From assembly GCA_003388555.1 (NCBI GenBank), contig QQVD01000020.1, positions 1-64,000 on the forward strand: a stretch of DNA of 64,000 nucleotides. The letters run 5' to 3'. The translations under genes were made by a program, and so were the position numbers. Of the stretch, positions 31,887-41,957 are shown one piece after another (position 1 is the stretch's first letter; every line of letters starts with the position of its first letter). The notes under the pieces are model-generated. The model was not told the DNA's origin. It did no database searches and saw nothing but the letters and a program-made list of their open reading frames with translations. This DNA comes from Acidobacteriota bacterium. GTDB taxonomy: Bacteria; Acidobacteriota; Thermoanaerobaculia; Multivoradales; Multivoraceae.

Positions 31887-32105
31887 CACGTCTCCCCTCG
31901 GACTCCTGGTTCTCTCGGCGCCGGATCCGGCTCGTGAGCGGGGCCGGCACTAGCGTCATCCGGCACGACCCGGATGGCCCTCCGCCACTCCGAGGCCGAC
32001 CTCGAAGTATACGGGATCCGGCGGCGATCGGATCCGGCGCCGCCGCCCGCGCACGAGCCCTCCGACGACGCGGGAGGAGGCGCGCGCTCGCGGCGGCGCT
32101 GCGCC

Positions 32106-32462
32106 TCACCTCGCGGCCGGGCGACGGGGTCGCCAGCGCCAGACTGCGAGGTCGACCCGGCCGGCCAGGTCGAACTCGACGCCCTCCTCCTCGAGCAGCT
32201 GACGCTGCAGCTGGTCGGCGCCGGCCCCGTCGGCGGAGCGCTGGGAGACCTCGCCGCGGGCGTTGATGACCCGCTGCCACGGGACGTCGGGCGGCGCCCG
32301 GTGCAGCGCGTAGCCGACCTGCCTGGCGCCACGCGGCACTCCGGCCAGCTCGGCGATCTGACCGTAGGTGGCCACCCGGCCCTCCGGAATGCGCCGTACC
32401 TGGGCCCAGATGCGCTGCCAACGACCGGAGTCTGCTGGCTCGGTGTGCGGTCCTTCTCCCAT
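32106..32462 (-). CDS. Alkyltransferase-like DNA repair protein (ATL, MGMT-like)
   Basis: 118 residues from ATG 32462, with GGAG just upstream; an ATG at 32492 would add 10. It is the helix-turn-helix domain of O6-methylguanine methyltransferases: RIPEGRVATYGQIAELAG, then PRGARQVGYALHRAP (Arg finger region). The active-site PCHR is replaced by PWQRV, so it has no acceptor Cys and cannot transfer the alkyl group. ATL proteins bind O6-alkylguanine and hand it to nucleotide excision repair. Divergent from an MFS transporter gene. Confidence 0.9.
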   Translation of the reverse strand: MGEGPHTEPADSGRWQRIWAQVRRIPEGRVATYGQIAELAGVPRGARQVGYALHRAPPDVPWQRVINARGEVSQRSADGAGADQLQRQLLEEEGVEFDLAGRVDLAVWRWRPRRPAAR

Positions 32463-32595
32463 CACGCTCCGGGGTTCGGCTGCGCCGGCCATCGAGAGAC
32501 GCGGCGACCAACCGTTCCTCGCCGGGCTGCGATGTTACGTTGCTGCGACCTTGCCGCGATCCGCGAACACGAGCGCGCAACACTCCACCGAGAAG

Positions 32596-33888
32596 ATGGC
32601 CGAAGACGCCGCCGAGAAGCAGATGTCCACCGACACCGCTCCGCTGGCGCAGCGCAATCTGGGCCGCAACGCCAGCCTGCTGCTGGTGCACGGCCTGCTC
32701 GGCCAGACCGGCTTCCGGCTCCTCCAGGCGCCTACCTTCCTGCCGGCCTTCGTGCAGCAGCTCACAGGCACCGACTGGAGCGTCGGTGCGGCACGCGCCG
32801 CACAGAGTCTCGGCATGTTCCTGTCGCCTCTGCTCGGCGCCGGCGCGATCGGCAGGCGGCGGCGGGTACGCGGGCTGACCATGGTGTTCGGCTTCGCGAT
32901 GCGGATCCAGGTCGGCCTGCTGGCTCTGCTCGCCCTCGCCGCGCCCCTTTCGCTGACCCGGGCTCTGATCTGGCCGACGCTGTTCGGCTGGGGACTCGCC
33001 AGCGGCCTGCAGGCGGTCACCTTCAACGTGCTGCTCGCCAAGTCCGTCCCGGTGCGCATCCGCGGCCGGCTGTGGGGTGCACGCAACCTGGGCTCGGGGC
33101 TGAGCCTCCTGGTGGTCTCGGCTCTCGCCGGCTCGCTGCTCGAGCGCTACGGCTTCCCGCGCGGTTTCGGCTTCACCTTCCTGGTCGCCTTCGCGCTGAC
33201 CAGCTCGGGCCTCGGCTGCCTGATCTTCCTGCGCGAGCCAGCGGCGCGCCGGACCGCAGGGCCGGAGCTCCTCGGGCTCGGCCCCCGCGTGCGCGCAGCC
33301 GGATCGTTGCTGGTGGACCAACGGCTCGGGCCCTTCCTGCGCACCGTCGCCCTGGTCACCGCCTCACGTGGCGCTCTGCCCTACTTCATCGTCGCCATCG
33401 GCGAGCGGAGCGCCGTCGACGGCTCCCTGCTCGCCCTGCTCACCGTGGTCTTCGCTCTCTCCCAGGCGGTCAGCTCACTGCTCTGGGGAGGCCTCGCCGA
33501 CCGCGCCGGCTTCCGCATCGTCTACCGGCTCAGCGTCTGCTGCTGGCTGCTCGCCTCCCTCCTGGTGCTGGCCACCGACGGCGTGGAGGTCGCCACCCTG
33601 CTCTTCCTGCTGCTCGGCGCCGGCCTGGCCGGCACAATGCTCTGCCAGAGCTCGATGGTGCTCGAGTTCGGCCACGAGGGTGAGCGGGCGCTCAACGTCG
33701 CCGCCTCGAGCTCCCTCGCCGAGGGAGCGGGCACCCTCGGGTTCGTCATCGCAGCCCTGCTGACGAGGTTCAGCTCGGTCGAGCTGGTCTTCCTGCTCAG
33801 CGCCCTGCTGCAGGTCATCGCGCTGGCGCAGACCGCTCGCCTCGCCGAGCCCCGGGCCGAAACGGCGCCGCTGCCGCGGGACGGCTGA
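32596..33888 (+). CDS. MFS transporter
   Basis: 430 residues with about 12 hydrophobic segments starting near residue 25. VRIRGRLWGARNLGSGLSLLVV fits the intracellular loop and following helix after helix 4, and WGGLADRAGFRIVYRLS is the matching A-type motif in the second half. The ATG at 32596 follows GAGAAG. Ten residues downstream a second ATG is possible. Substrate unknown. It is not closely similar to the Fsr-type transporter at 19.9-21.1 kb. It is divergent from the ATL gene across 133 bp. Confidence 0.82.
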   Translation: MAEDAAEKQMSTDTAPLAQRNLGRNASLLLVHGLLGQTGFRLLQAPTFLPAFVQQLTGTDWSVGAARAAQSLGMFLSPLLGAGAIGRRRRVRGLTMVFGFAMRIQVGLLALLALAAPLSLTRALIWPTLFGWGLASGLQAVTFNVLLAKSVPVRIRGRLWGARNLGSGLSLLVVSALAGSLLERYGFPRGFGFTFLVAFALTSSGLGCLIFLREPAARRTAGPELLGLGPRVRAAGSLLVDQRLGPFLRTVALVTASRGALPYFIVAIGERSAVDGSLLALLTVVFALSQAVSSLLWGGLADRAGFRIVYRLSVCCWLLASLLVLATDGVEVATLLFLLLGAGLAGTMLCQSSMVLEFGHEGERALNVAASSSLAEGAGTLGFVIAALLTRFSSVELVFLLSALLQVIALAQTARLAEPRAETAPLPRDG

Positions 33889-34393
33889 GAACCGGCGAGA
33901 GGACCGCCCGCCGCGTCTCGCCGCAGCGCAGCAAGATCGGCCCCGCGACGCAACCTCCCCTTGCAGTTTCTGCCGCAGTGCAGCATACTCCCCGCGTTCT
34001 GTTCCACCGGAACAGTCGTTGGAGATAACACTGGGGAGGCTCACCCCGCCTCCTTTCCATCCCACCCTCACCAGCCCACCTCGAGAGAACCCTCCGGACC
34101 GACCGCGAGCGCCTTCGGGACCGGGCCGCCACAACGGCGGCAAAGCCCCGACCAAACGGGCAATTGCGGCCCTTCCACCGTTCTCCCGCCATCTTCCGGG
34201 GCCTCCCCTCTCCATATCTCCACGGCAGCGCGCACCCCTCGCTCGAGGAGGATGCCCGTCGCCACTCCGGCAGACACCGTCGCCAGCCGCCGAGCGGCTC
34301 CCGCGGTGCCCGGATACAGCAGTCCCGGCCTCGCCCGGCACCTTCCAGCGGCTGCAGTGCCGCACCGCAGCAGCCCCACCGGAGGCAGGCGTC
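33889..34393. other. 505-bp convergent intergenic region with one palindrome
   Basis: It lies between the MFS gene and glyQS, both ending here. The only clear structure is CTGTTCC-acc-GGAACAG at 33999-34015, 7-bp arms with a 3-nt loop. It may be a transcription-end hairpin, but there is no T-run. No gene or RNA was recognised. Confidence 0.45.
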
Positions 34394-35914
34394 TCAGGCG
34401 GTGGCGAAGCGCTCCGAGAGGTAGGACGCGACCCGATCGAGGGCGACACGTTCCTGCCCGCCGGTGTCCCGGTCGCGCACCGTCACCGCCTGGTCCTCGG
34501 CAGTGTCGCCGTCGACCGTGACGCAGAAGGGCGTGCCCGCCTCGTCCATGCGCGCGTAGCGCTTGCCGATCGACTGCTTGACGTCGAACTGCACCACGAA
34601 GCGCGAGCGCAGCTCGAGGTACAGCTTCTCCGCCGTCTCCGGCATGCCCAGCTTGTTGATCAGCGGGAAGATGCCGACCTGGATCGGCGCCAGACGCTTC
34701 GGGAAGCGCATGATCTCGGGCGACGGGCGCGATGGATCGACGTCGTAGGCCTCGCAGAGGATCACCAGCACGCCTCGGGTCAGCCCGCTCGCCGGCTCGA
34801 TGACGTGCGGCACGAAGCGCTCCTGGGTCTGCGGATCGAAGTACTCGAGCTTGGTGCGCGACGCCTGCTGGTGCTGCTCGAGATCGAACGAGCTGCGGTG
34901 GGCGATGCCCTCGAGCTCGCCGAAGCCTGGATCGGTGAACGGATAGCGGTACTCCACGTCGTAGGTGCCGGCGCCGTCCCTGGCGTAGTGCGCCAGCTCG
35001 TCGGCGTCGTGACGGCGCAGCTGCAGGTTGCCCTCCTGGACCCCGAGTGAGCGCCACCACGCCAGCCGCGCCTCGGTCCAGAACTCGAACCACTGCTGCG
35101 CCTCCTGGGGAGCGCAGAACCACTCCATCTCCATCTGCTCGAACTCGCGCGAGCGGAAGATGTAGTTGCGCGGCGTCACCTCGTTGCGGAAGGCCTTGCC
35201 GATCTGGGCGATGCCGAACGGCGGCCGCACCCGCGACGTGTCGAGCACGTTCTTGTAGTTGAGGAAGATGCCCTGAGCGGTCTCGGGCCGGAGGTAGGCG
35301 ACGTTGTCCTCGCCCGAGGCGGCGCCGACGAAGGTGCGGAACATCAGGTTGAACTGACGCGGCTCGGTCAGCGTGCCGGCGCTGGAGGCATCCGGTCCCC
35401 AGACCCTGCCCCGTTCGGAGGGGTCGAGCCCGGTGAACGGCTCGGCCACGAAGTCCTCCTCCGAGACCGCACGTCGCAGCACCTTCTTCGCCTGTTTGAG
35501 AGCCGGTCCGGGATCGCCCTCGAGGAAGGCGAAGAGATCCGTCTCCTCGCTGCGCGGGCGCAGCACCAGCAGATGGTCGGCGCGGTAGCGCGCCTTGCTC
35601 TCGCGACAGTCGACCATCGGATCCGAGAAGCCGCCGACGTGACCGCTCGCCTCCCAGGTCCTGGGGTTCTGGATGATCGATGAGTCGAGGCCGACGATGC
35701 TCACCGGGTGTCCGTCCGGACCCAGCGGTGGACACTCCACCATGTCGCGCCACCAGGCGTCGCGCAGGTTGTTCTTGAGCTGGGTCCCCAGCGGGCCGTA
35801 GTCCCAGAAGCCGTTGATGCCGCCGTAGATCTCGGAGGCCGGGAACACGAAGCCGCGTCGCTTGCACAAGGCGACGATCTTCTCCATCAGCTCGCTACCG
35901 GTGGGTCGTGTCAT
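34394..35914 (-). CDS. glyQS: Glycyl-tRNA synthetase, single-chain (alpha2) type
   Basis: 506 residues, class II synthetase. Opening MEKIVALCKRRGFVFPASEI and YGGINGFWDYGPLGTQLKNN are signatures of the eukaryote/Gram-positive-type homodimeric GlyRS. Motif 2 region AQIGKAFRNEVTPRNYIFRSREF and motif 3 ITRGVL/RVALDR-type segments follow; here SGLTRGVLVILCEAYD. The C-terminal anticodon-binding domain (about 395-506) ends with RVALDRVASYLSERF. It charges tRNA-Gly in the cytoplasm. The bacterial alpha2beta2 form (separate glyQ and glyS) is absent here. Confidence 0.96.
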   Translation of the reverse strand: MTRPTGSELMEKIVALCKRRGFVFPASEIYGGINGFWDYGPLGTQLKNNLRDAWWRDMVECPPLGPDGHPVSIVGLDSSIIQNPRTWEASGHVGGFSDPMVDCRESKARYRADHLLVLRPRSEETDLFAFLEGDPGPALKQAKKVLRRAVSEEDFVAEPFTGLDPSERGRVWGPDASSAGTLTEPRQFNLMFRTFVGAASGEDNVAYLRPETAQGIFLNYKNVLDTSRVRPPFGIAQIGKAFRNEVTPRNYIFRSREFEQMEMEWFCAPQEAQQWFEFWTEARLAWWRSLGVQEGNLQLRRHDADELAHYARDGAGTYDVEYRYPFTDPGFGELEGIAHRSSFDLEQHQQASRTKLEYFDPQTQERFVPHVIEPASGLTRGVLVILCEAYDVDPSRPSPEIMRFPKRLAPIQVGIFPLINKLGMPETAEKLYLELRSRFVVQFDVKQSIGKRYARMDEAGTPFCVTVDGDTAEDQAVTVRDRDTGGQERVALDRVASYLSERFATA

Positions 35915-36172
35915 CTCTCAGATTCTCCGCTGCTTCGCGAGGGCGATCTCGGTTGCCGGGAAAGGGGTACGAAGGCCCGGCGTAACCAGCCTGGACTAGG
36001 GATCCGGCGGCCGGGGCACCGAGCCAGGCGCGAGGTCCGCGCGGCCTGCCGATCGGCGGCGACTGGGGGCGGCAGAGCCGGAGCCCGAACCGGCGCACTC
36101 TAACGGACCGGTTGCGCAGGCCGCAGCCCGAGGTCAGTCGGTCCTCTGGAGCCCTCTGGGCACTCGGGCACT

Positions 36173-36212
36173 CTGCGGTCGAGCTTCTGCGGTCGAGCTT
36201 CAGCTGTCGAGC
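36173..36212 (-). repeat. 14-bp tandem repeat over the histidine phosphatase stop codon
   Basis: Unit ctgcggtcgagctt at 36173-36186 and 36187-36200, with a third partial copy (cagctgtcgagc) to 36212. The gene's stop codon lies inside the third copy, so the repeat may have changed the protein's end. Confidence 0.7.
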
Positions 36213-36880
36213 CGGTGGTCGCGCATCCAGCGGTGCGCGAGCCACTCGACGTGTCCGGGCGCATTGAACATGCGCAGCAGGCCGCGCCCCGGCTCCGGCT
36301 GACGGTCGAGCACGGTGAAGCTCCCCGGATCGAGGAAGAAGCGGCGCACGTCGAGCAGGGTGAGCCCGAGCAGCTCGGCGAGCAGCGCCTTGGTGGGACC
36401 GACGTGGGAGACCAGCATCAGGCGCTCGACGCCTTCGCGCTCGGCCTGCTCGACCACCCGACCGACGCGCCGCGCCACGTCGCTGAACGACTCGCCACCC
36501 GGTGCGGCGACATCGGGAGAGCGATCGAAGGCGGCGAGCTGCTCGCGGGGGCCGTCGCCCTCGGCCACGATCTCGTCGCGGCTCCTGCCTTCCCATTCTC
36601 CGAAGTCCTGTTCGGCGAGCCCGGAGTGCTCCGACAGCGCGGCCGGGCCCAGAGGGTGCAGCCCGAGGATCTCCTCGGCGGTCTGCCGGGCCCGCAGGCG
36701 CGGGCTCGACACGACGCGATCGAGCCGCACGGAGCGGAAGGCGTCGGCCAGGGCACGTGCCTGCGCCCGCCCGTCGGCGGTGAGCTCCTGGTCGACACGG
36801 CCGACGTAGCGCATGTCGCGGTTGGCGGCGACCTGACCGTGCCGCAGCAGGTAGATCCTCAAGAGACGGGCCCTCGGCAT
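36200..36880 (-). CDS. Histidine phosphatase superfamily protein (phosphoglycerate mutase-like)
   Basis: 226 residues from ATG 36880. The catalytic RHG is in IYLLRHGQVAAN (about 8-19), the second Arg in VSSPRLRARQTAEEI, and the closing His in LMLVSHVGPTKALLAELLG. The length fits broad-specificity or alpha-ribazole-type phosphatases (CobC/GpmB) rather than a classical mutase. Substrate cannot be told. A longer start at 37018 adds low-complexity residues and is unlikely. The stop lies in a 14-bp tandem repeat. Confidence 0.9.
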   Translation of the reverse strand: MPRARLLRIYLLRHGQVAANRDMRYVGRVDQELTADGRAQARALADAFRSVRLDRVVSSPRLRARQTAEEILGLHPLGPAALSEHSGLAEQDFGEWEGRSRDEIVAEGDGPREQLAAFDRSPDVAAPGGESFSDVARRVGRVVEQAEREGVERLMLVSHVGPTKALLAELLGLTLLDVRRFFLDPGSFTVLDRQPEPGRGLLRMFNAPGHVEWLAHRWMRDHRLDS

Positions 36881-37060
36881 GATCGGCGCTCCGGGCGGCA
36901 GGATCGTCCTCGCGCTCCCGGCGAAGGGAAGGCACGCCCGGCGGCCGATGGCTGGGCAGAGCCTATCCGGCCGACGTCGGATCGTCCGGCCGAGCGGGGT
37001 CAGAGCGCCGCGAGACACGACGTGCGGGGCGCGACGCCGCCGCAGGGCCGTGGATGGCGC

Positions 37061-37960
37061 TCAGCGCTGGCGGCGCCGACGCTCTTCGGAGAGTCGCGTC
37101 AGCTGCGCCTCGAGCTCGCGGATCCGACGCTCGAGGGCAGCGACGTCGATCTCTTCGAGCGATTCGACCCGCGCGCGCCACGCTCCACTGTCGACGATCT
37201 CGCGGATCTCGGCCGCCGCACCGTCGACGTCGACGTGGATCTCCTCGCCGGCGGTGGCCTCGATCCGGCGCAACCGTCCACCCTGTCCCAACTCGATGAT
37301 CCGAGGCGCGATCTCGACCGGCACAGCCTCCACCGAGCGCGACGAACCACCGCGCCAGACCTCGATCCCGACGGCTTCCCCGACCGCCAGGGCGCGCACC
37401 CTGCGACCGAACTCGTGCGTCGAGCGGACCGCCCGGCCGCCCAGCCTGGTCACCACGTCCCCGGCCCGCAGCCCCGCAACCGCAGCCGGGCTGCCCGGCT
37501 CGACGTCGGAGATCAGCACCCCTTCGCCCCGCGGCGACGCGAAGTGATCGCGCAGGGCATCGGTGAGCGCCAGGATCTCCACCCCCAGGTAGGCGCCGCC
37601 GGGCGCCGGAGCCGTGCGGTAGGCCCAGCGGAATACGCCTGGCTCGGCCGACTCGACCATCGCCTCGCCGTGCAGATCGGCGCCGCGCTCGATCACGAAG
37701 ACGTTGTGGGCCGAGGACGCGGTACTGCGCTCGACCACCCGGGAGCCAGCGTCCTCGGACTCCTCGGCCGACGCAGCGGCCTCGCCCACCAGCACCAGTC
37801 GCAGCACCCGACGCTCGCCGGCGAGATCGCCGTCGACCCGCTCCTCGACGACCTCGACGCGGCGCTCGGGCGCCTGACCCGTCGCGGCGCCGGAGCCGAT
37901 GGCGCCGAACGCGACGACCAGAGTGAGGATCGAGGCCCAATCCCCGCAACGCGAGCTCAC
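37061..37960 (-). CDS. Exported PDZ-domain protein, third gene of the sigma operon
   Basis: 299 residues with a signal peptide (about 8-29, LTLVVAFGAIGSGAATGQA). A PDZ domain is at about 120-210: AYLGVEILALTDALRDHF, then GVLISDVEPGSPAAVAGLRAGDVVTRLGG. No protease domain is present. The C-terminal about 45 residues form a Glu/Arg/Leu coiled coil. Its ATG overlaps the stop of the upstream membrane-protein gene as ATGA, so it is translationally coupled. As in RseA/RseB/DegS systems, an exported PDZ protein could sense envelope state, but that is inference. Confidence 0.85.
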   Translation of the reverse strand: MSSRCGDWASILTLVVAFGAIGSGAATGQAPERRVEVVEERVDGDLAGERRVLRLVLVGEAAASAEESEDAGSRVVERSTASSAHNVFVIERGADLHGEAMVESAEPGVFRWAYRTAPAPGGAYLGVEILALTDALRDHFASPRGEGVLISDVEPGSPAAVAGLRAGDVVTRLGGRAVRSTHEFGRRVRALAVGEAVGIEVWRGGSSRSVEAVPVEIAPRIIELGQGGRLRRIEATAGEEIHVDVDGAAAEIREIVDSGAWRARVESLEEIDVAALERRIRELEAQLTRLSEERRRRQR

Positions 37961-38598
37961 CAGCGCACCCTCCGCATCGCCGCCCGGCCGTCCTCCGGCT
38001 CGAGCGCGGCCAGCGCCTCGCGCAGCGGTACCACGAGCTCGATCCCGTCCTGCGAGGTCAGCTCGAGGGTGGGCCCGCTGGCGTCGCGCACCCGGCGCAG
38101 CTCGAGCAGCTGCTGACTCAGAGAATCGAGCTCACGCTGGAGCAGGTCGAGATCGTGATCGCCGCCGTCGCGGCCCCGCCGGCGAGCGGCAGCGCCCAGG
38201 GACGACGAGCCCGACGCCGGCAGCACGGCGCTGAGCCGCGGCGCCGCGGCCTCTGCGTCGGCCGGCGCCGTGGCCCGCTGGATCCACAGTCCGGCGGCGA
38301 AGACGAGCAGTACCGTCGCCGCGAGCACCAGCAGCGGCACCGCGAGGTCGGGTCCCGAGGCCTTGCGCTCGGCTTCGAGCCGTCGCAGGCGGCGCAGCAC
38401 CGAGGGACGCAGGTCGACAACGGATGGGCGCGAGCTTCGCTCGGTCCCCGGGCCGAGCTCGCGGGCCCGCCGGCGCTCGCAGGCGAGCTGCTCGTCGAGC
38501 CAGTGCTCGAAGGGCTCCGGCTCGGCGCGGCCGGACCTCTCGGTGCTCTGCCGCTGGGCGCTCGGCCGCGCTCCGGCCCGGTGACGGCGCTCAGACAT
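37957..38598 (-). CDS. Single-pass membrane protein, putative anti-sigma factor
   Basis: 213 residues from ATG 38598. A cytoplasmic N-terminal part (about 1-88) with EHWLDEQLACERRRARE, one membrane helix (about 90-110, LAVPLLVLAATVLLVFAAGLW), then an extracytoplasmic part with a leucine-rich coiled coil (LLQRELDSLSQQLLELRRVR). Topology and position, directly after an ECF sigma gene and overlapping it by 8 bp, suggest an anti-sigma factor. The zinc HxxxCxxC motif is absent, so this is by context. Downstream overlap is 4 bp with the PDZ gene. Confidence 0.7.
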   Translation of the reverse strand: MSERRHRAGARPSAQRQSTERSGRAEPEPFEHWLDEQLACERRRARELGPGTERSSRPSVVDLRPSVLRRLRRLEAERKASGPDLAVPLLVLAATVLLVFAAGLWIQRATAPADAEAAAPRLSAVLPASGSSSLGAAARRRGRDGGDHDLDLLQRELDSLSQQLLELRRVRDASGPTLELTSQDGIELVVPLREALAALEPEDGRAAMRRVRW

Positions 38599-39241
38599 CG
38601 GCCACCCCGTCCGCGGAGTCGGCGGCGGCTGCGGCCGCCCCGAGCTCACCGCGCTGCTGGCGCCAGAACGGCTCGAGCTCGTCCTTCAGCCGCTTCTTGG
38701 CGCGGTTGATGCGCGACTTGACGGTGCCTTCGCGACAGCCCAGGGTGCGCGCGATCTCGGCGTACGACCAACCTTCGATCTCGCGCAGCACGAGCGGCGC
38801 GCGGAAGCGCACCGGGAGACCCGCTATGGCGCGCGAGACCCGGCCGCAGGCCTCCTGGCCCTCGAGCTCGCGCTGCGGCGAGGGAGGATGCTCGCGCAGG
38901 CCGGCGAGATAGAGCGGCTCGAGGCGACGCCAGCGCGTCCGGCGGCGCTCCTCGCTGCGCAGCAGGTTGGTGGCGATGCGGAACAGATACGCCGACAACA
39001 GGCCCTGCTCGCTGTACCGCCTGCGGCTGGTGAACAGGCGCACGAACGCCTCCTGCGCCAGCTCCTGGGCGCGGTCCGGACAGCGGGTCATGCGCACCAG
39101 GTAGCCGATCAGGGCGTCCTGGTGGCACTCGATCAGCTCGCCGAAGAGCTCCGGATCGCCGGCTCGCAGCCGTTCCTCGCGATCGGCGCACGCCTCCTCG
39201 GCTCGCCGTCCCTCGGGCCAGGCGAGACTCAGCTCACCCAT
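38591..39241 (-). CDS. RNA polymerase ECF-type sigma factor (operon with membrane and PDZ proteins)
   Basis: 216 residues from ATG 39241; region 2 (about 25-95) includes YLVRMTRCPDRAQELAQEAF and LLSAYLFRIATNLLRSE, and region 4 (about 135-190) has WSYAEIARTLGCREGTVKSR. It should drive an envelope-linked regulon. Start is uncertain: ATG 39265 adds 8 residues, and the frame stays open to ATG 39616, which would add about 125 low-complexity residues including the 15-bp repeats. No start has a strong Shine-Dalgarno. It overlaps the next gene by 8 bp. Confidence 0.9.
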   Translation of the reverse strand: MGELSLAWPEGRRAEEACADREERLRAGDPELFGELIECHQDALIGYLVRMTRCPDRAQELAQEAFVRLFTSRRRYSEQGLLSAYLFRIATNLLRSEERRRTRWRRLEPLYLAGLREHPPSPQRELEGQEACGRVSRAIAGLPVRFRAPLVLREIEGWSYAEIARTLGCREGTVKSRINRAKKRLKDELEPFWRQQRGELGAAAAAADSADGVADV

Positions 39242-39382
39242 CACCGACCCCCGTTCGGACGCCATCGGCGCGGCAGCAGTCGGCTTCGCCGGCTGGCCTC
39301 GATCGTCGGCGCGCTCGACGCGATCCGCCGCTCGGCGGTCGAGCGCCTCGAGGTGATGGGATGGGCTGCCTTGGCCACTGCG

Positions 39383-39487
39383 ATCATGAGCACTGCGGTC
39401 CTGGGCGATGCGGTCGTGGGCGTTGCCGTCGTGGGCGTTGCCGTCGTGGGTCTTGCCGTCGTGGGTCCTGCCGTCTTGCGCGTCGCG
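39383..39487. repeat. 15-bp tandem repeat, about seven units, upstream of the ECF sigma gene
   Basis: Units such as gtcgtgggcgttgcc (39413-39427, repeated at 39428-39442) with diverged copies at both ends. On the minus strand, in the sigma factor's frame, they encode a pentapeptide series around HDGNA / HDGKT / HDRSA. The 437-bp gap 39242-39678 contains nothing else recognisable. Confidence 0.85.
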
Positions 39488-39678
39488 GTCGTTCTCTGCG
39501 TCCCCGTCCCCGTCGCCGCCGTCACCGCTCCGGCGCGGCGCGCCGCGACGCCCGCCGGGCACCGCGCCTCGCCGCCCCCGGGCGACGTCCCGAAGGGGAT
39601 CGCGCGGCGAGCTCATCGCTGTCAGAACGCACGGCAGCGACAAAGGTTCCCGCCGGCGCACCGGCCAGCTGCCTGCCG

Positions 39679-41352
<1,674 letters not shown>

Positions 41353-41400
41353 CTGCTGGCCTCCAGGATCGCTACACCCGCGTCATGCCAGATGCCGATC

Positions 41401-41429
41401 ATTACGTTTTTGTCGCCCCGGGACGTGAT
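41401..41429. promoter_or_regulatory. Inverted repeat upstream of the sigma-54 activator (operator candidate)
   Basis: ATTACGT at 41401-41407 and ACGTGAT at 41423-41429 form a near-perfect inverted repeat whose centres are 22 bp apart, two helical turns. It sits in an AT-richer patch 50-77 bp upstream of the GTG, where a regulator could bind. Confidence 0.35.
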
Positions 41430-41546
41430 TTCTACCAGAACGACGGTGTTCAGCGCCAATCCCGTCGCAGGAGGGACGGACCTCCCGCCCTTGGGCACCC
41501 TTGCCGCACAGCCCCCTCCAACACACCCTCTCGTCAGCCGAGCTCC

Positions 41547-41885
41547 GGCGACGGATCAGCGGCGCGCAGGCGAAGCTGCACCCCCGAGCCGCTCAGCCCC
41601 CCGCACCCCGCCAAAACGGCCGCCCACACCCTGGCTCTCCAGTACACCTTCGTGCCTTCAGCCGCCCCCGGCGACGGATCAGCGGCGCCGAAGAACCCGC
41701 GCCCTGCGACGGATCAGCGGCGCGCCGGCAGAGCCGCCACCCGTGCCGATCAGCCCTCCCTCGTGCCTCGCCGTCCCGCATCCACCGCCTCTGCGGCCCA
41801 AGGCCGTCGCTCTCCGGCTCGTGCCTTCAGCCGCCCACGGCGACGGATCAGCGGCGCCGAAGAACCCGCGCCCTGCGCCGATCAG
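41547..41885. repeat. Non-coding repeat region built from a GACGGATCAGCGGCGC-type unit
   Basis: The core occurs four times in the same orientation (41547-41565, 41670-41688, 41705-41723, 41839-41857), with two degenerate copies near 41745 and 41875. Within it, 41651-41708 and 41820-41877 are a 58-bp direct repeat with a single mismatch. No frame reads as a protein. It lies between the sigma-54 activator and the nucleotide-sugar dehydrogenase gene, in the 605-bp gap 41353-41957. Confidence 0.9.
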
Positions 41886-41911
41886 CCCCCCGCGTCCGCT
41901 GCATCCGGCGC

Positions 41912-41943
41912 TGATTCGTCGGGCCGCAGGCCCCGACGAATCA
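41912..41943 (-). terminator. Strong hairpin past the nucleotide-sugar dehydrogenase gene
   Basis: TGATTCGTCGGG (41912-41923) and its perfect complement (41932-41943) give a 12-bp stem, or 14 bp with one bulge if the inner GGGCC/GGCCC pairs. It starts about 15 bp after the stop in the direction of transcription. No T-run follows. The arm resembles the adjacent repeat unit in inverted form. Confidence 0.55.
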
Positions 41944-41957
41944 CAGGTGCGAGCCGG

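Noticed and set aside
39398-39487. CRISPR array
   Set aside because: The repeats are 15-bp tandem units without spacers, and no cas genes are present.
41651-41877. Insertion-sequence or miniature transposon
   Set aside because: There are direct repeats but no terminal inverted repeats at both ends, no target-site duplication and no transposase.
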